Source: an uncultured Oscillospiraceae bacterium (GTDB lineage: Bacteria > Bacillota > Clostridia > Oscillospirales > Oscillospiraceae). Taken from it: a DNA stretch of 64,000 nt. The stretch's first letter is position 1. Each line of letters starts with the position of its first letter. Below are positions 22,643 to 33,051 of this stretch, piece by piece. The notes under the pieces are model-generated. The model ran no database searches. It saw only the letters and a list, made by a program, of their open reading frames with translations, and had not been told where the DNA came from. Made by a program: the position numbers and the translations under genes. The DNA is taken from contig CAKUMO010000010.1 of NCBI GenBank assembly GCA_934667815.1, positions 1 through 64,000 on the forward strand. The letters are read 5' to 3'.

Positions 22643-25600
22643 ATGAACCCAAGCAAATTGCTCAAAGCAGCCGCGAGCATGGCGCTGACCGGTGCGCTCC
22701 TGATCGGTACGCTCAGCGGCGTCGCAGCGCGGGATTCCGCAGGAGGAGAACCGACCATGGCAAAATCACTTGACTTCACACAAGTCCAGATCACGGATGA
22801 ATTCTGGTCTGCACGGCAAAAGCAATTTTTGTGCGTCACCGTGCCGACCGGCATTGCCAATGTGGAAAAGCCCGGCGGCGGCCTGACCAACCTTATCAAC
22901 GCCGCAAAACATAATCGCGGCGAGGCCTGCGGCGCTTTTGAAGGCGCCTTCTACGTTGATTCCGATGTACATAAGATGGTCGAAACCATGTGCTACGCGC
23001 TTCAGATCAACGCCGGCGGCGATGTGCAGATGCAGCAGGCGCAGGAGCAGATCCGTACAAAGCTGGAAACATGGATTGACTACTATCCGGGCGCACAGGA
23101 GGCGGATGGATATTTTGATACCTATTTTACCCTCGCACATCCTGACGAAAAATTCACGGACTTCCTTTACCACGAGCTTTACTGCGCCGGACACATGTAT
23201 GAAGCCGCCGTTGCGCACTATCGCATGACCGGCGGCAAGGATTCCCGTCTTCTTGACGTGGCGGTGAAGAATGCGGACTATCTCTGTTCCCTGTTCGGAG
23301 TCGGAAAATGGAAGGCCGTTCCCGGCCATCAGGAGATCGAGCTGGCTCTATTGAAGCTGGCAAATCTCTGCCGGGAAATCGGCGGCAGCTACGCCGCCAA
23401 GGCAGACGCATACACGGAGCTGGCTTCCTTCTTCCTACGCACACGCGGCGACCACGAGGGTCGGCACGGAACCTCCTTCTGGCCGGAGGGCTGCCAGGAC
23501 TACGCTCCCATCACCGAGCAGCAGCAGCTTCTCAGTCATTGCGTCCGCGCACACTATATGTGCACCGCCATGGCAGACCTTGAGCTGCAAACCGGCGCAG
23601 GCGTTTACACGGAAACGCTCAAGCGTTTCTGGAACAGCGCCCAGACAAAGACCTATGTCACCGGTGCAGTCGGGGATCAGAATCACCACGAAGGCTACGG
23701 CCCGGACTATTATATGCCGCTGAACAAGAGCTACGGCGAAACCTGTGGCTCCGTTTCCAATATTATGTGGAATCAGCGTATGAATCTGCTCTTTGGAGAC
23801 AGCAAATACGCCGATGAGATGGAGCTACAACTCTATAATTCCATGCTCAGCGGCATTTCTCTGGACGGCGACCGCTTCTTCTATCACAATTTTGTCTCTA
23901 CCGATGGGCGTGAACGTGAGCAATGGTACGGCACCGCCTGCTGTCCTCCGAATCTGATGCGCACGGTGCTCTCTCTCGGCGGGTATGTGTATACGCAGCA
24001 GGGAGATACCGTCACGATGAACCTCTATGTCGGCAACGAGGCCGATCTGACGCTTTCTCAGGGCGATGTGCATCTGTCTGTCACTTCGGGTTTCCCTTGG
24101 AATGGAAAAGTCACCGTGCAGTTGAAGTCCGACGGAGCACGACAGATGAAGCTGCGTCTGCGCATCCCCGACTGGGCAAAGGGCGCAAATTCGCTGCTCC
24201 TCAATGGCAGTGCCGTCAGTGTCACCGCAGATGCGCAAGGCTATGCCGTTCTAGACCGAGTCTGGCAAAACGGCGACACGCTCACGCTCGAGCTGCCCAT
24301 GCAGGCGCAATCCATTGATATGGTTGAGGGCTGTCAGGACACCGCCGACTACACCGCTTTCCGGCGCGGCCCGATCGTTTACTGCGCCGAGGCCATAGAC
24401 AATGCTGCAGCTCCTGCACAGTATTATCTCAGTCCTGATGCAATTTTTACGGAAGAATGGACGGACAATCTGGATGGAAAGGCGGACCCTTACGGTGTCA
24501 GAGGCCTGATGACCATTACGACGCAGGAGGCACATCTTGCTTCTCCTGGTGCGCCCGAAACCGTCCCGCTTAAGCTGATTCCCTTCTATGCCAACGCCAA
24601 CCGCGGAAGCTCTGCAATGGAAGCCTACCTCAGTCTCTCCCCCAAGTGGCAGCGGCTGGAGCACTATGCCGAGCCAAGCGCCTCACACACCTTCGACGGC
24701 AATGAATATGACAGCGTAACGCACCTGAACGACAACAACGAAAGCCTGGAAAGCCGCTGGTCGTCTTACAACGGAAGCGACGTTCTGGCAAATCCGTGGG
24801 TCATGTACACCTTCAAATCCCCCGTCACGGTCAGCGGCTGCAAAGTCCTCTGGTATGACGACGGCGGCGGCGTGCAAACGCCCAACGGCCTGACCATCGA
24901 GTATTGGGACGGCGAGCAGTTCGTTCCCGTTGAACACGAGCAGAACTACACCGCCTTTCCCAAAAATCAATACGGAGAGTACCGCTTCTCACAGGTTCGC
25001 ACAACAAAGCTTCGTATGACCATGCACAACGATCAGACCAGCGCGGCCACCGGCATTGTGGAGTGGCGATTGATCGGTGCCTGCGAGAGCGTCTTGGATA
25101 TGCAGCAGCTCCCGGACGATCTCTTTACTGCGGGTCTGGCCGAAAGCTATTTCCCGGACAATGTCGGCGCAGTCCGTGCCGACGGCAAGGGTGTCAATGA
25201 CACCGCCGCACTGGCTTATGTTTACAAAAACAAGGACGGTGGAAATTATTGGGGAAACAGCATTTCTCTCTCCCTTTCTGCGCAGCAGGGACTAAAAACC
25301 GACTGGTCGTCCGGAAAGATCTTCTGGTTCTGGGTCGATACCACGGAATTCCAGTCTCAGCTTTCTCTTGACATTTGGCTGAACGACGTAAAGCCCAGCG
25401 AGGGCAGCAGCTACTATTTCTGGAGCGGTTCGGCAAATGACGACATCGAGGAAGGCGGCATTCTTCCCTTGGCCTACACCGGTGCCGGCTATGGCCGTCT
25501 GCCGCTGCCTGCGGCTTATAAAGGCTTCGTCGGCATTTCTCTTGATGCTTATCACGATCTGGATCTCAGCCAAATCGGAAAATTCTATTTCTATTTTGAA

Positions 25601-26986
25601 TGCAATCAGGATACCGATTTTCTTCCCAAAAGTCTGTACCTCGATGAATTTTGGGTCACGGACGAGGCAACTACGCCCACAGTCACGGTCGAGCGCAATA
25701 CTCCCGCCTATTTCCGGATGCTCTGGGATATGGAAGCACTCCCCGATGATCTGGTCGGCGCAGGAAACATCTCCACATGGGGCAGCTACCATGAAAAAGT
25801 CGAAGCCGTCCGTTCGGAGGGCAAGGGCGTTGATGGCTCTACCGCCTTTGGCTATCGCTACAATTCCTGCACCGCAGGTGCCGGCGGCAGTGACATTCTT
25901 CTGATTAACAACGCTCCCGGTCTCGGCGCTTCCTCCGATTTTTCCGGCGGCGACCTGCTCTGGTTCTGGGTCGATGCCTCCGAGATGCCCGTTCCTCTCC
26001 GCTTTGAAATATACCTCAACTGGACAAATCTCAAGACGGGTGCCAAGGTACTGTTGTTCAACGGAACCGATGCACCCACAAAGATCACAGCAACGCCAGC
26101 ATGGGGTGACCAGCCAAATGCGCGCATTGACCTTCCGCTCGGCTACACCGGCTATATTGGTCTGCGTCTGAAGGATTTCTGCGTATTTGACGGTCAGGGC
26201 AATGTCACCGGCACACTGGATCCGAGCTCCGTTACCAGCATTCTGCTGTACTATGGTGCGGAAATCGACAACGCCAAGCTGCCCGCCACACTCTATCTGG
26301 ATAATTTCTGTCTGACGGATTCTGATAGTCTGCCGGGCTGCAAGCATGCGGCGACCGTCACGAAAAACGCAAAGGCCGCAACCTGTACACAGAACGGCTA
26401 CACCGGCGATCAGATTTGCAGCGTCTGCGGAAAAACCGTTGTTGAAGGTCAGACGGTCAATGCACTCGGGCACGATTGGGACGAGGGCACCGTCACGCAA
26501 AAGCCCACCTACGCCGAACCCGGCATTCGCTTTTTTACCTGCCGACGCGATGGCTGCGCCGCAACAAAAACAGAGCCGATCGACAAGCTGATTCACGAGC
26601 ACACCTACGGTGACTATCTCCACGACAGTGAGATGCACTGGCACGAATGCACGGCAGCAGACTGTCCGGATGCAAACCGCGGCCGCACAGAGGCCGAGCC
26701 GCACGTCTACGAGGATGAAAAGGACACCCAGTGCAACGTCTGCGGCTATGAACGTGAGCTGACACCCGATCCTGATCCGAAACCTGATCCTGATCCGAAA
26801 CCCGATCCCGATCCGAAACCTGATCCCGATCCGAAACCTGATCCCGATCCGAAACCTGATCCCGATCCGAAACCCGAGAAGCCCTCTACCCCGCGCACCG
26901 GCGACCACTTCCCTTTCTGGGTGCTGCTTCTGTGCGTCTCCGCCACGCTACTCGCAATCCTCTTCCCGAAAAAGAAAAAGGCATAA
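22643..26986 (+). CDS. Secreted, wall-anchored GH127 (beta-L-arabinofuranosidase family) multidomain protein
   Basis: A 1447-residue exoenzyme. Order: signal peptide (1-31), GH127 catalytic domain (about 40-640), a discoidin-like carbohydrate-binding domain (about 690-825), two copies of a module starting LDMQQLPDDLF and LWDMEALPDDLV (about 830-1010, 1030-1225), a Cys-rich part with CSVCGK, CNVCGY and GHDWDEG, a Pro-Asp-Lys spacer and the anchor PRTGD-hydrophobic-KKKK. GH127 residues are present: Glu350 (HHEGYG), zinc ligands Glu366 and Cys368 (GETCGS) and the Cys pair 433/434 (ACCPPN), matching Glu322, Glu338, Cys340, Cys417/418 of HypBA1. Likely substrate: terminal beta-L-arabinofuranose on plant glycans. 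Anchor is a PxTG variant for sortase. Confidence 0.92.
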   Translation: MNPSKLLKAAASMALTGALLIGTLSGVAARDSAGGEPTMAKSLDFTQVQITDEFWSARQKQFLCVTVPTGIANVEKPGGGLTNLINAAKHNRGEACGAFEGAFYVDSDVHKMVETMCYALQINAGGDVQMQQAQEQIRTKLETWIDYYPGAQEADGYFDTYFTLAHPDEKFTDFLYHELYCAGHMYEAAVAHYRMTGGKDSRLLDVAVKNADYLCSLFGVGKWKAVPGHQEIELALLKLANLCREIGGSYAAKADAYTELASFFLRTRGDHEGRHGTSFWPEGCQDYAPITEQQQLLSHCVRAHYMCTAMADLELQTGAGVYTETLKRFWNSAQTKTYVTGAVGDQNHHEGYGPDYYMPLNKSYGETCGSVSNIMWNQRMNLLFGDSKYADEMELQLYNSMLSGISLDGDRFFYHNFVSTDGREREQWYGTACCPPNLMRTVLSLGGYVYTQQGDTVTMNLYVGNEADLTLSQGDVHLSVTSGFPWNGKVTVQLKSDGARQMKLRLRIPDWAKGANSLLLNGSAVSVTADAQGYAVLDRVWQNGDTLTLELPMQAQSIDMVEGCQDTADYTAFRRGPIVYCAEAIDNAAAPAQYYLSPDAIFTEEWTDNLDGKADPYGVRGLMTITTQEAHLASPGAPETVPLKLIPFYANANRGSSAMEAYLSLSPKWQRLEHYAEPSASHTFDGNEYDSVTHLNDNNESLESRWSSYNGSDVLANPWVMYTFKSPVTVSGCKVLWYDDGGGVQTPNGLTIEYWDGEQFVPVEHEQNYTAFPKNQYGEYRFSQVRTTKLRMTMHNDQTSAATGIVEWRLIGACESVLDMQQLPDDLFTAGLAESYFPDNVGAVRADGKGVNDTAALAYVYKNKDGGNYWGNSISLSLSAQQGLKTDWSSGKIFWFWVDTTEFQSQLSLDIWLNDVKPSEGSSYYFWSGSANDDIEEGGILPLAYTGAGYGRLPLPAAYKGFVGISLDAYHDLDLSQIGKFYFYFECNQDTDFLPKSLYLDEFWVTDEATTPTVTVERNTPAYFRMLWDMEALPDDLVGAGNISTWGSYHEKVEAVRSEGKGVDGSTAFGYRYNSCTAGAGGSDILLINNAPGLGASSDFSGGDLLWFWVDASEMPVPLRFEIYLNWTNLKTGAKVLLFNGTDAPTKITATPAWGDQPNARIDLPLGYTGYIGLRLKDFCVFDGQGNVTGTLDPSSVTSILLYYGAEIDNAKLPATLYLDNFCLTDSDSLPGCKHAATVTKNAKAATCTQNGYTGDQICSVCGKTVVEGQTVNALGHDWDEGTVTQKPTYAEPGIRFFTCRRDGCAATKTEPIDKLIHEHTYGDYLHDSEMHWHECTAADCPDANRGRTEAEPHVYEDEKDTQCNVCGYERELTPDPDPKPDPDPKPDPDPKPDPDPKPDPDPKPDPDPKPEKPSTPRTGDHFPFWVLLLCVSATLLAILFPKKKKA
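26764..26881 (+). repeat. DNA repeat encoding the Asp-Pro-Lys spacer
   Basis: About six 18-bp units of the type CCTGATCCCGATCCGAAA encode PDPDPK. They form the stalk before the wall anchor. The same spacer in the sister protein (about 30571-30681) uses different codons (CCCGACCCCGACCCGAAG), so the two repeats expanded separately. Confidence 0.9.
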
Positions 26987-26990
26987 AAAA

Positions 26991-27029
26991 GCAATTCCCG
27001 CAGGTGCAAACACCTGCGGGAATTGCTTT
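26991..27029. terminator. Terminator after the GH127 gene
   Basis: A 16-bp perfect stem (26991-27006, 27011-27026) with CAAA loop, AAAAAA on the left and TTT on the right; it can serve the convergent AraC gene too. Confidence 0.9.
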
Positions 27030-27063
27030 GAATTGAGGCTTGCATATACTTGCATATAAAGGT

Positions 27064-27825
27064 CTATGAACCAGCCGAATTTCTGGCCGCCATGGATGGC
27101 GGATAGCCAAAATGCCGTGAAAAGGCGCGCGAAAAGACGGATGCATCACGGTAGCCGACCAGCTCGGCCGTTTTGGCACAGGTCTCACCCTGCTGCAAAA
27201 GGCACACCGCCTGCTGCATTCGCACGTCCTCCAGATACTGCTGCGGCGTCATTCCCTCGCAGTTTCGGAACACTCTGGAAAGATAATTGCGCACCAGACC
27301 GCAGTGCTCCGCAAGCTCCTGCATGGTCACCGGACGCATATAATTCATGCGCAAATACGCCTTTGCGCCGCGGACGTGTTCGTTCCCCGGAAAACGCTGG
27401 ATCATTTCGCAGATCAAAAGCTGTGTGTGCCCGGCCAGAAACATCTCGCGGCAGTCCGCATGCGTTTCCACCTTATCCATCTCCGCAAAGCGAGACGTCG
27501 GATAGCGGAACACGAGCGGTAGCTGCCACAGCGCCTCTCCCAATGACCCGTCAAAGCCGACCCAGTGGAATGTCCACGGGTCTTTTTCGTCGGCGACGAT
27601 TTTGGTATTTGCGCCCGGCCGAACGAGAAAAACATCTCCTGAAGTTACATTATAACATTCCTCGTCGGAATAGAATCTTCCGCAGCCCGCATCTACATAG
27701 TAGATCATCCAGTGCGGGCGCCGGATGAATCCAAAGGATTGCCCCGGTGTGCAGTCCTCGTGCCCGTACAGATGCGGATTCATCTGCGGCCAGCGATGGT
27801 TTTCAAGCAAAGAAACCCAGTACAT
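27064..27825 (-). CDS. AraC-family regulator next to the second glycoside hydrolase
   Basis: A 253-residue regulator with a cupin-like N-terminal domain (HWMIYYVDAGCGRFYSDEEC, GDVFLVRPGANT) and a C-terminal AraC domain (VTMQELAEHCGLVRNYLSRVFRNCEGMTPQQYL and CAKTAELVGYRDASVFSRAFSRHFGYPP). ATG 27825 follows GGAGGGG. It is divergent from the GH-D-like gene, 110 bases apart, the same layout as the regulator/GH127 pair, and likely controls it. It is clearly a different protein from the regulator at 21.8 kb. Confidence 0.9.
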   Translation of the reverse strand: MYWVSLLENHRWPQMNPHLYGHEDCTPGQSFGFIRRPHWMIYYVDAGCGRFYSDEECYNVTSGDVFLVRPGANTKIVADEKDPWTFHWVGFDGSLGEALWQLPLVFRYPTSRFAEMDKVETHADCREMFLAGHTQLLICEMIQRFPGNEHVRGAKAYLRMNYMRPVTMQELAEHCGLVRNYLSRVFRNCEGMTPQQYLEDVRMQQAVCLLQQGETCAKTAELVGYRDASVFSRAFSRHFGYPPSMAARNSAGS

Positions 27826-27847
27826 TCCAACCCCTCCAATAGTTACA

Positions 27848-27876
27848 TTTTAACAAATTATCGTTTCATTCTGCAA
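27848..27876 (-). promoter_or_regulatory. Promoter of the second AraC gene
   Basis: Minus-strand TTGCAG (27871-27876) and TTAAAA (27848-27853), 17-base spacer, 22 bases before the ATG. Confidence 0.55.
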
Positions 27877-27935
27877 TCGACATTTTGCACAAAATCGGGT
27901 AGCATAATTGCATAATCTTTAGGAGGGTGAACCAC

Positions 27936-30791
27936 ATGAGAAACCGAATCATCTCCGCTTTTCTCTCACTTTGCATGCTGGTCGGCCTTTGCGTCTCCGT
28001 TAAGGCCGAGTCCGGCAATCCCGATGAACCGCCCGTCGTCCAAAGCGGCGTGACCGTCTGGGACATGGAATCCCTGCCGGACAGCTTCCCCGACTGGCTG
28101 ATCGACCGCTACGTCGAAATGGGCTGGCGCAACCCGGGCGAAATTGCCTCCGGCGCAGGCTTTGTGACCCTGTCCGGTGCAACCGGAAAGGGCTTCGGCG
28201 GCAGCCGCGCACTCGGCTGGACGCAGAACAAGAACGAATGGGGCAACGCAACATGGGTCTGTCTCGGCAACGACCGCACCGCAAAAACGGATTGGAGCGG
28301 TGCAGCAGAATTGTATTTCTACATCGATGCCTCCGAACTCTCCGAGGCGCTAAAGGGTGAGCTTCTGCTCTACACCGCCGCAAACCAGGCGCTGCGCATG
28401 CAGCCCGACAGCACTTGGTATTACTGGCAGAACGGCGCTTGGGTGCAATCCGCCGTTTCCGAATGGAACGAAATACAGCTTCCCGCCGGCTATCGCGGTT
28501 GGGTGCGCCTCCCCATCACACAGGTCTACGGCTCCTGTGAGCTTAGAAATGTACAAAGAATAGGATTCAGTATGGTATTTTCTTCCGAACACGTCAGTGT
28601 CTACATCGATCAGTTCATGCTCGATGCCTGCACGGCAAGCTCCTCGTTCGATCGCGCTGCGCTGGAGGCAGCAAAAACAGAGATCAACCTCGTTCCCGCC
28701 GCAGCGCTGGCCGACTCCGCCGACTATTTCTGCACTTGGGGAACGCAGAGCATCGTCTGCGGCAACGGAAAGACGGTGCGAGATGTTCTGACGGACGAAG
28801 CGCTTTTCGGCGCCAACGGCTGGGCATATTTCTTCGACGCAGAGACCCGCAAGGATCTGACGATCGTTCTGGACGACGGGTGGGATCTCCCCTATTCCGA
28901 TAACGGAACGGACAATGCGGATTATTACGGCTCCTTTATTCTGGACGAAGCCAAATTCCCGAATTACGGTGAAACCTATCCGCAGCGCCTGAAAACACTG
29001 GTAGACAAATTCAAGGCCGCAGGCTGGAAGGGCGTCGGCGTATGGGTCTGCTGTCAGGAGGACGCCGCCCACCGCAGCGGAAGCACATGGGACACCGCCT
29101 ATTGGGCCGAGCGCATTCTCTGGTGCAGGGAGGCCGGCATCAGCTACTGGAAGATCGATTGGGGCGACTACTGCGGCTCTGCGGAATGGCGCAGGCTCAT
29201 CAGCGATCTTGCCGAGCGGCTGTATCCTGAACTGGTCATCGAGCACATCGTCCCGATGCACGGCACAAACGATGCCTCCGGAACGGGGGACATCACTTCC
29301 CAGCTGAATCAAATGGTGGAAATTGCCTCCTTCAGCGACGTATTCCGCACCTACGACGTGACCACGCAGCTCTCCATGGCGACCACCTTTGAGCGAAACG
29401 CACGCCTGCTCGCCGCCTCGCGCAATCTCAAGGGCGACCAGCTCGGCCTGATTAACTGCGAGGACGAGCTATATCTCGCCGCAGCGCTCGGCCTGTCCGG
29501 CGGGATCATGCGCAGCGAGGTCAACCGTATCGCGCCGACGGATGAAGCCGCCCGCATGGTGCGTTGGCACCGCATTGCCCCCTCTTACGACGCAAACGCC
29601 TATCCCGCAGCCGTCAGCGCTACCGTCCTGACAGGCACATGGCACTTCAACAACGACACTTGGGACAGCAGCATCAACCAGAGCACCGTGCAGCAGCACG
29701 CCCCCGCCGCAGTCAGTCGCGGTATTGACCTTCCGACCGCAAACGGTCAAGAGGTTCCTTTCCTCGCCGCCAGCCGCAATCCCCTGAGCGGTGCAATCTC
29801 CGTTGGCAGCTTTCGCCGCACCTCGCAGGAGAGCCAGAACCATCTGGTCTATTCCGACGTCAGCCTGAACGTTGGCGCACTGACCGGAAAGATCGGCGTT
29901 TTCGGCGTCTATGAAAGCCTGACTCTGACCTTCGACACCGAGCTGACCGGCAAACGCATTCTGGCGCAGGATCTGCTCGGCAGCGCCGCCTATGACATCA
30001 CCGATTTTGTGGAAGTCAACGGCAGCACTCTGAAAATCGCCGGTGATCTGTTGCAGTATCTCGGCACCTCGGCAGCCGCCACCAACGACGCGTCGGAGCC
30101 GGGGCTGGTACTTCAGATCGGCTCTGAATTCAGTGAAGCCGCACCCGCAAACGATCGCACCGCGAGCGAACGCTACCGTGTGAATTTCCTTCAGGCCGCC
30201 GGAATCCGCTTTACCTCGGACGCTTCCGCATCGGTCGAACGCGGCGAGGCATTCCGCTTTTCCGTTGCACTAGAGGAAAGTTATGACCCCGCAACGCTGA
30301 TCGTGTATGCAAACGGCGTCCCGCTCGAGAAAGTCGACGGAGGCTATGTGATCGAAAAGATCTATGCGAATCAAACCGTCACGGCCGTCTGTGAGAGGCA
30401 TGCGCACACCTACGGCGGCTATCTCCACGACAGCGAGGCGCACTGGCGCGAATGCACGGCAGCAGACTGCCCGGATGCAAACCGCGGCCGCACAGAGGCC
30501 GAGCCGCACGTTTACGAGGATGAAAGGGATACGCAATGCAGCGTCTGCGGCTATGAACGCGAGCTGACGCCTGATCCCGATCCGACACCCGATCCCGATC
30601 CGAAGCCCGACCCCGACCCGAAGCCCGACCCCGACCCGAAGCCCGACCCCGACCCGAAGCCCGACCCCGACCCGAAGCCCGAAAATCCCTCCGCGCCGCG
30701 CACCGGCGACCACTTCCCTCTCTGGGTGCTGCTTCTGTGTGTCTCCGCCGCACTACTCGCGATTCTGTTCCCGAAAAAGAAGAAAGCATAA
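27936..30791 (+). CDS. Secreted, wall-anchored glycoside hydrolase, clan GH-D-like (GH27/36 type)
   Basis: A 951-residue protein: signal peptide (1-25), one copy of the shared module (VWDMESLPDSFPDWL, about 33-230), a catalytic domain (about 250-640), a beta-sandwich, one Cys-rich unit (HTYGGYLHDSEAHW, CSVCGY), the PDPDPK spacer and the anchor APRTGDHFPLWVLLLC. The catalytic part resembles clan GH-D enzymes: VLDDGW near 312-316, YWKIDWGDY with Asp408 as probable nucleophile, and FRTYDV with Asp474 as probable acid/base. Alpha-galactosidase or beta-L-arabinopyranosidase activity would fit the family and the neighbouring GH127, but the exact specificity is open. ATG 27936 has AGGAGGGTG upstream. 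Confidence 0.75.
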   Translation: MRNRIISAFLSLCMLVGLCVSVKAESGNPDEPPVVQSGVTVWDMESLPDSFPDWLIDRYVEMGWRNPGEIASGAGFVTLSGATGKGFGGSRALGWTQNKNEWGNATWVCLGNDRTAKTDWSGAAELYFYIDASELSEALKGELLLYTAANQALRMQPDSTWYYWQNGAWVQSAVSEWNEIQLPAGYRGWVRLPITQVYGSCELRNVQRIGFSMVFSSEHVSVYIDQFMLDACTASSSFDRAALEAAKTEINLVPAAALADSADYFCTWGTQSIVCGNGKTVRDVLTDEALFGANGWAYFFDAETRKDLTIVLDDGWDLPYSDNGTDNADYYGSFILDEAKFPNYGETYPQRLKTLVDKFKAAGWKGVGVWVCCQEDAAHRSGSTWDTAYWAERILWCREAGISYWKIDWGDYCGSAEWRRLISDLAERLYPELVIEHIVPMHGTNDASGTGDITSQLNQMVEIASFSDVFRTYDVTTQLSMATTFERNARLLAASRNLKGDQLGLINCEDELYLAAALGLSGGIMRSEVNRIAPTDEAARMVRWHRIAPSYDANAYPAAVSATVLTGTWHFNNDTWDSSINQSTVQQHAPAAVSRGIDLPTANGQEVPFLAASRNPLSGAISVGSFRRTSQESQNHLVYSDVSLNVGALTGKIGVFGVYESLTLTFDTELTGKRILAQDLLGSAAYDITDFVEVNGSTLKIAGDLLQYLGTSAAATNDASEPGLVLQIGSEFSEAAPANDRTASERYRVNFLQAAGIRFTSDASASVERGEAFRFSVALEESYDPATLIVYANGVPLEKVDGGYVIEKIYANQTVTAVCERHAHTYGGYLHDSEAHWRECTAADCPDANRGRTEAEPHVYEDERDTQCSVCGYERELTPDPDPTPDPDPKPDPDPKPDPDPKPDPDPKPDPDPKPENPSAPRTGDHFPLWVLLLCVSAALLAILFPKKKKA

Positions 30792-30796
30792 GCAAG

Positions 30797-30831
30797 AACC
30801 GGCAGGTGCCAAGCACCTGCCGGATTTTTTC
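30797..30831 (+). terminator. Terminator after the GH-D-like gene
   Basis: An 11-bp stem CCGGCAGGTGC / GCACCTGCCGG with 3-base loop, then ATTTTTT. Confidence 0.9.
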
Positions 30832-30842
30832 GCATAGGCATA

Positions 30843-30877
30843 CAAAAAACGCGCCCTGCGAAAGCAGGACGCGTTTG
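30843..30877 (-). terminator. Terminator of rpsU
   Basis: On the minus strand ACGCGTCCTGC and GCAGGGCGCGT pair around TTTC with one mismatch, then TTTTTT. It lies 21 bases after the rpsU stop. Confidence 0.85.
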
Positions 30878-30897
30878 CTGTTCCATATTCAGGAAAA

Positions 30898-31080
30898 TCA
30901 ATAACCGCGTCTCTTGTTCTTACGAGCAGCTTCAGACTTCTGCTTCCGCTTGAGACTCGGGCTGACATAGTGCTCTCTCTTCTTGACTTCAGCGATAACG
31001 CCATCCTTGGCGCAGCTACGCTTGAAGCGCTTGAGCGCGCTTTCCAGAGACTCGTTCTCTTTTACGCGAATTTCAGACAT
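30898..31080 (-). CDS. rpsU: Small ribosomal subunit protein bS21
   Basis: A 60-residue basic protein, the usual length of S21 in Firmicutes: [40 protein letters not shown]. It binds the 3' part of 16S rRNA and helps initiation. GAGGGAGGG precedes the ATG. Its own promoter lies at 31151-31179, in the space between rpsU and the SRP RNA gene. Confidence 0.97.
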   Translation of the reverse strand: MSEIRVKENESLESALKRFKRSCAKDGVIAEVKKREHYVSPSLKRKQKSEAARKNKRRGY

Positions 31081-31150
31081 TGATTTCCCTCCCTCCGACG
31101 CACCCGGCTAAATCCATGATGCTTTCAGGGCCGCTACAACGGCACGAATT

Positions 31151-31179
31151 ATTATAGTGATGGTTGGCGAAAAAGTCAA
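31151..31179 (-). promoter_or_regulatory. Promoter of rpsU
   Basis: Minus-strand TTGACT (31174-31179) and consensus TATAAT (31151-31156) with a 17-base spacer, about 70 bases before the start codon. Confidence 0.85.
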
Positions 31180-31260
31180 GCAATATCTTACAAGTTTTTT
31201 AATTAATTTCTCGATTCCGGCAAATCCCGCCGAAATCAGCAAAACTCCGGCCCGGGATAA

Positions 31261-31530
31261 GATCGCACACCCACACCCGACTCTGCGGCCATACCCGTTT
31301 CCCTCGCAGTTAGCTCAGAAACGGCATCCTCGCGGCACACGGACAGATCCGCTTAATGCTGCTCGGTTCCCCGCCTGACATGGTTCACGGGAGCCCGTTG
31401 CGCAAGACCGATCCCTCAACACCACTTACTCGGACAGACGGTACAGTGCAAAGCCTCATATGGGAATTCATCCCTGCTATAGCGGATTGCAGGTTACAGG
31501 GAGCCGCTGCTTCCCCGACTAGTGCGACCT
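31261..31530 (-). ncRNA. ffs: Signal recognition particle RNA, large Bacillus type (6S-L/scRNA)
   Basis: The minus strand carries the conserved SRP S-domain GTGAACCATGTCAGG followed by a GGAA-containing apical loop and AGCAGCATTAAG, about 31360-31400. The 5' part (GAAGCAGCGGCTCCCTGTAA then CCTGCAATCCGCTATAGCAG) matches the Alu domain of B. subtilis scRNA, as do AGTAAGTGGTGTTGA, TTGCGCAA and GAGCTAACTGC. The 5' GGTCGCAC pairs with the 3' GTGTGCGATC end, closing a molecule of about 270 nt. With Ffh it targets nascent proteins to the membrane. Ends are estimates. Confidence 0.95.
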
Positions 31531-31556
31531 TATTCCAGGCCGGAGCAAAAATTGGT

Positions 31557-31790
31557 TCAGCCGATCTCTGCCAGCTTTTCCTCGATGAAGTCTGCCAGCT
31601 CGCCGATGGTCTGCACCTCGAGCTTGCCCTCCATCTCAAAATCCACGCCGAGTTCTTCTTCCATATCCATCACCATCTCGACCATATCCAGAGAATCCAG
31701 ATGCAGGCTCTCAAAGGTGGTGTCGCGGTTCATATCCTCCGCAGGAATGTCCAACTGTTCAGACAGATACTTGATGATCCGTTCCAGCAT
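31557..31790 (-). CDS. acpP: Acyl carrier protein
   Basis: A 77-residue acidic helical protein with the phosphopantetheine attachment site HLDSLDMVEMVMDMEEEL (Ser about residue 37). It starts MLERIIKYLSEQLDIPAEDM; the ATG at 31790 has TAGGAGGCG seven bases upstream. It carries acyl chains in fatty acid synthesis. No fab gene is adjacent; it stands alone between rpoD and the SRP RNA gene, so it may also be a secondary ACP. Confidence 0.93.
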   Translation of the reverse strand: MLERIIKYLSEQLDIPAEDMNRDTTFESLHLDSLDMVEMVMDMEEELGVDFEMEGKLEVQTIGELADFIEEKLAEIG

Positions 31791-31906
31791 TGACTGTCGC
31801 CTCCTACTCGTCTCTTTCTCAGAGTAACAATAATATGATACGATTTTTTCCGGCAAAGTCAAGGATTATTTTCGGCAACGGCAGAAACACGTCGCCAAAT
31901 ATTCCG

Positions 31907-33049
<1,143 letters not shown>

Positions 33050-33051
33050 CG

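Noticed and set aside
26764..26881. 18-bp tandem repeats
   Set aside because: They encode the Asp-Pro-Lys wall-spanning stalk, not a CRISPR or minisatellite of separate interest.
31157..31378. 73-residue plus-strand ORF
   Set aside because: It overlaps the 3' half of the SRP RNA gene on the opposite strand and has no coding signature.
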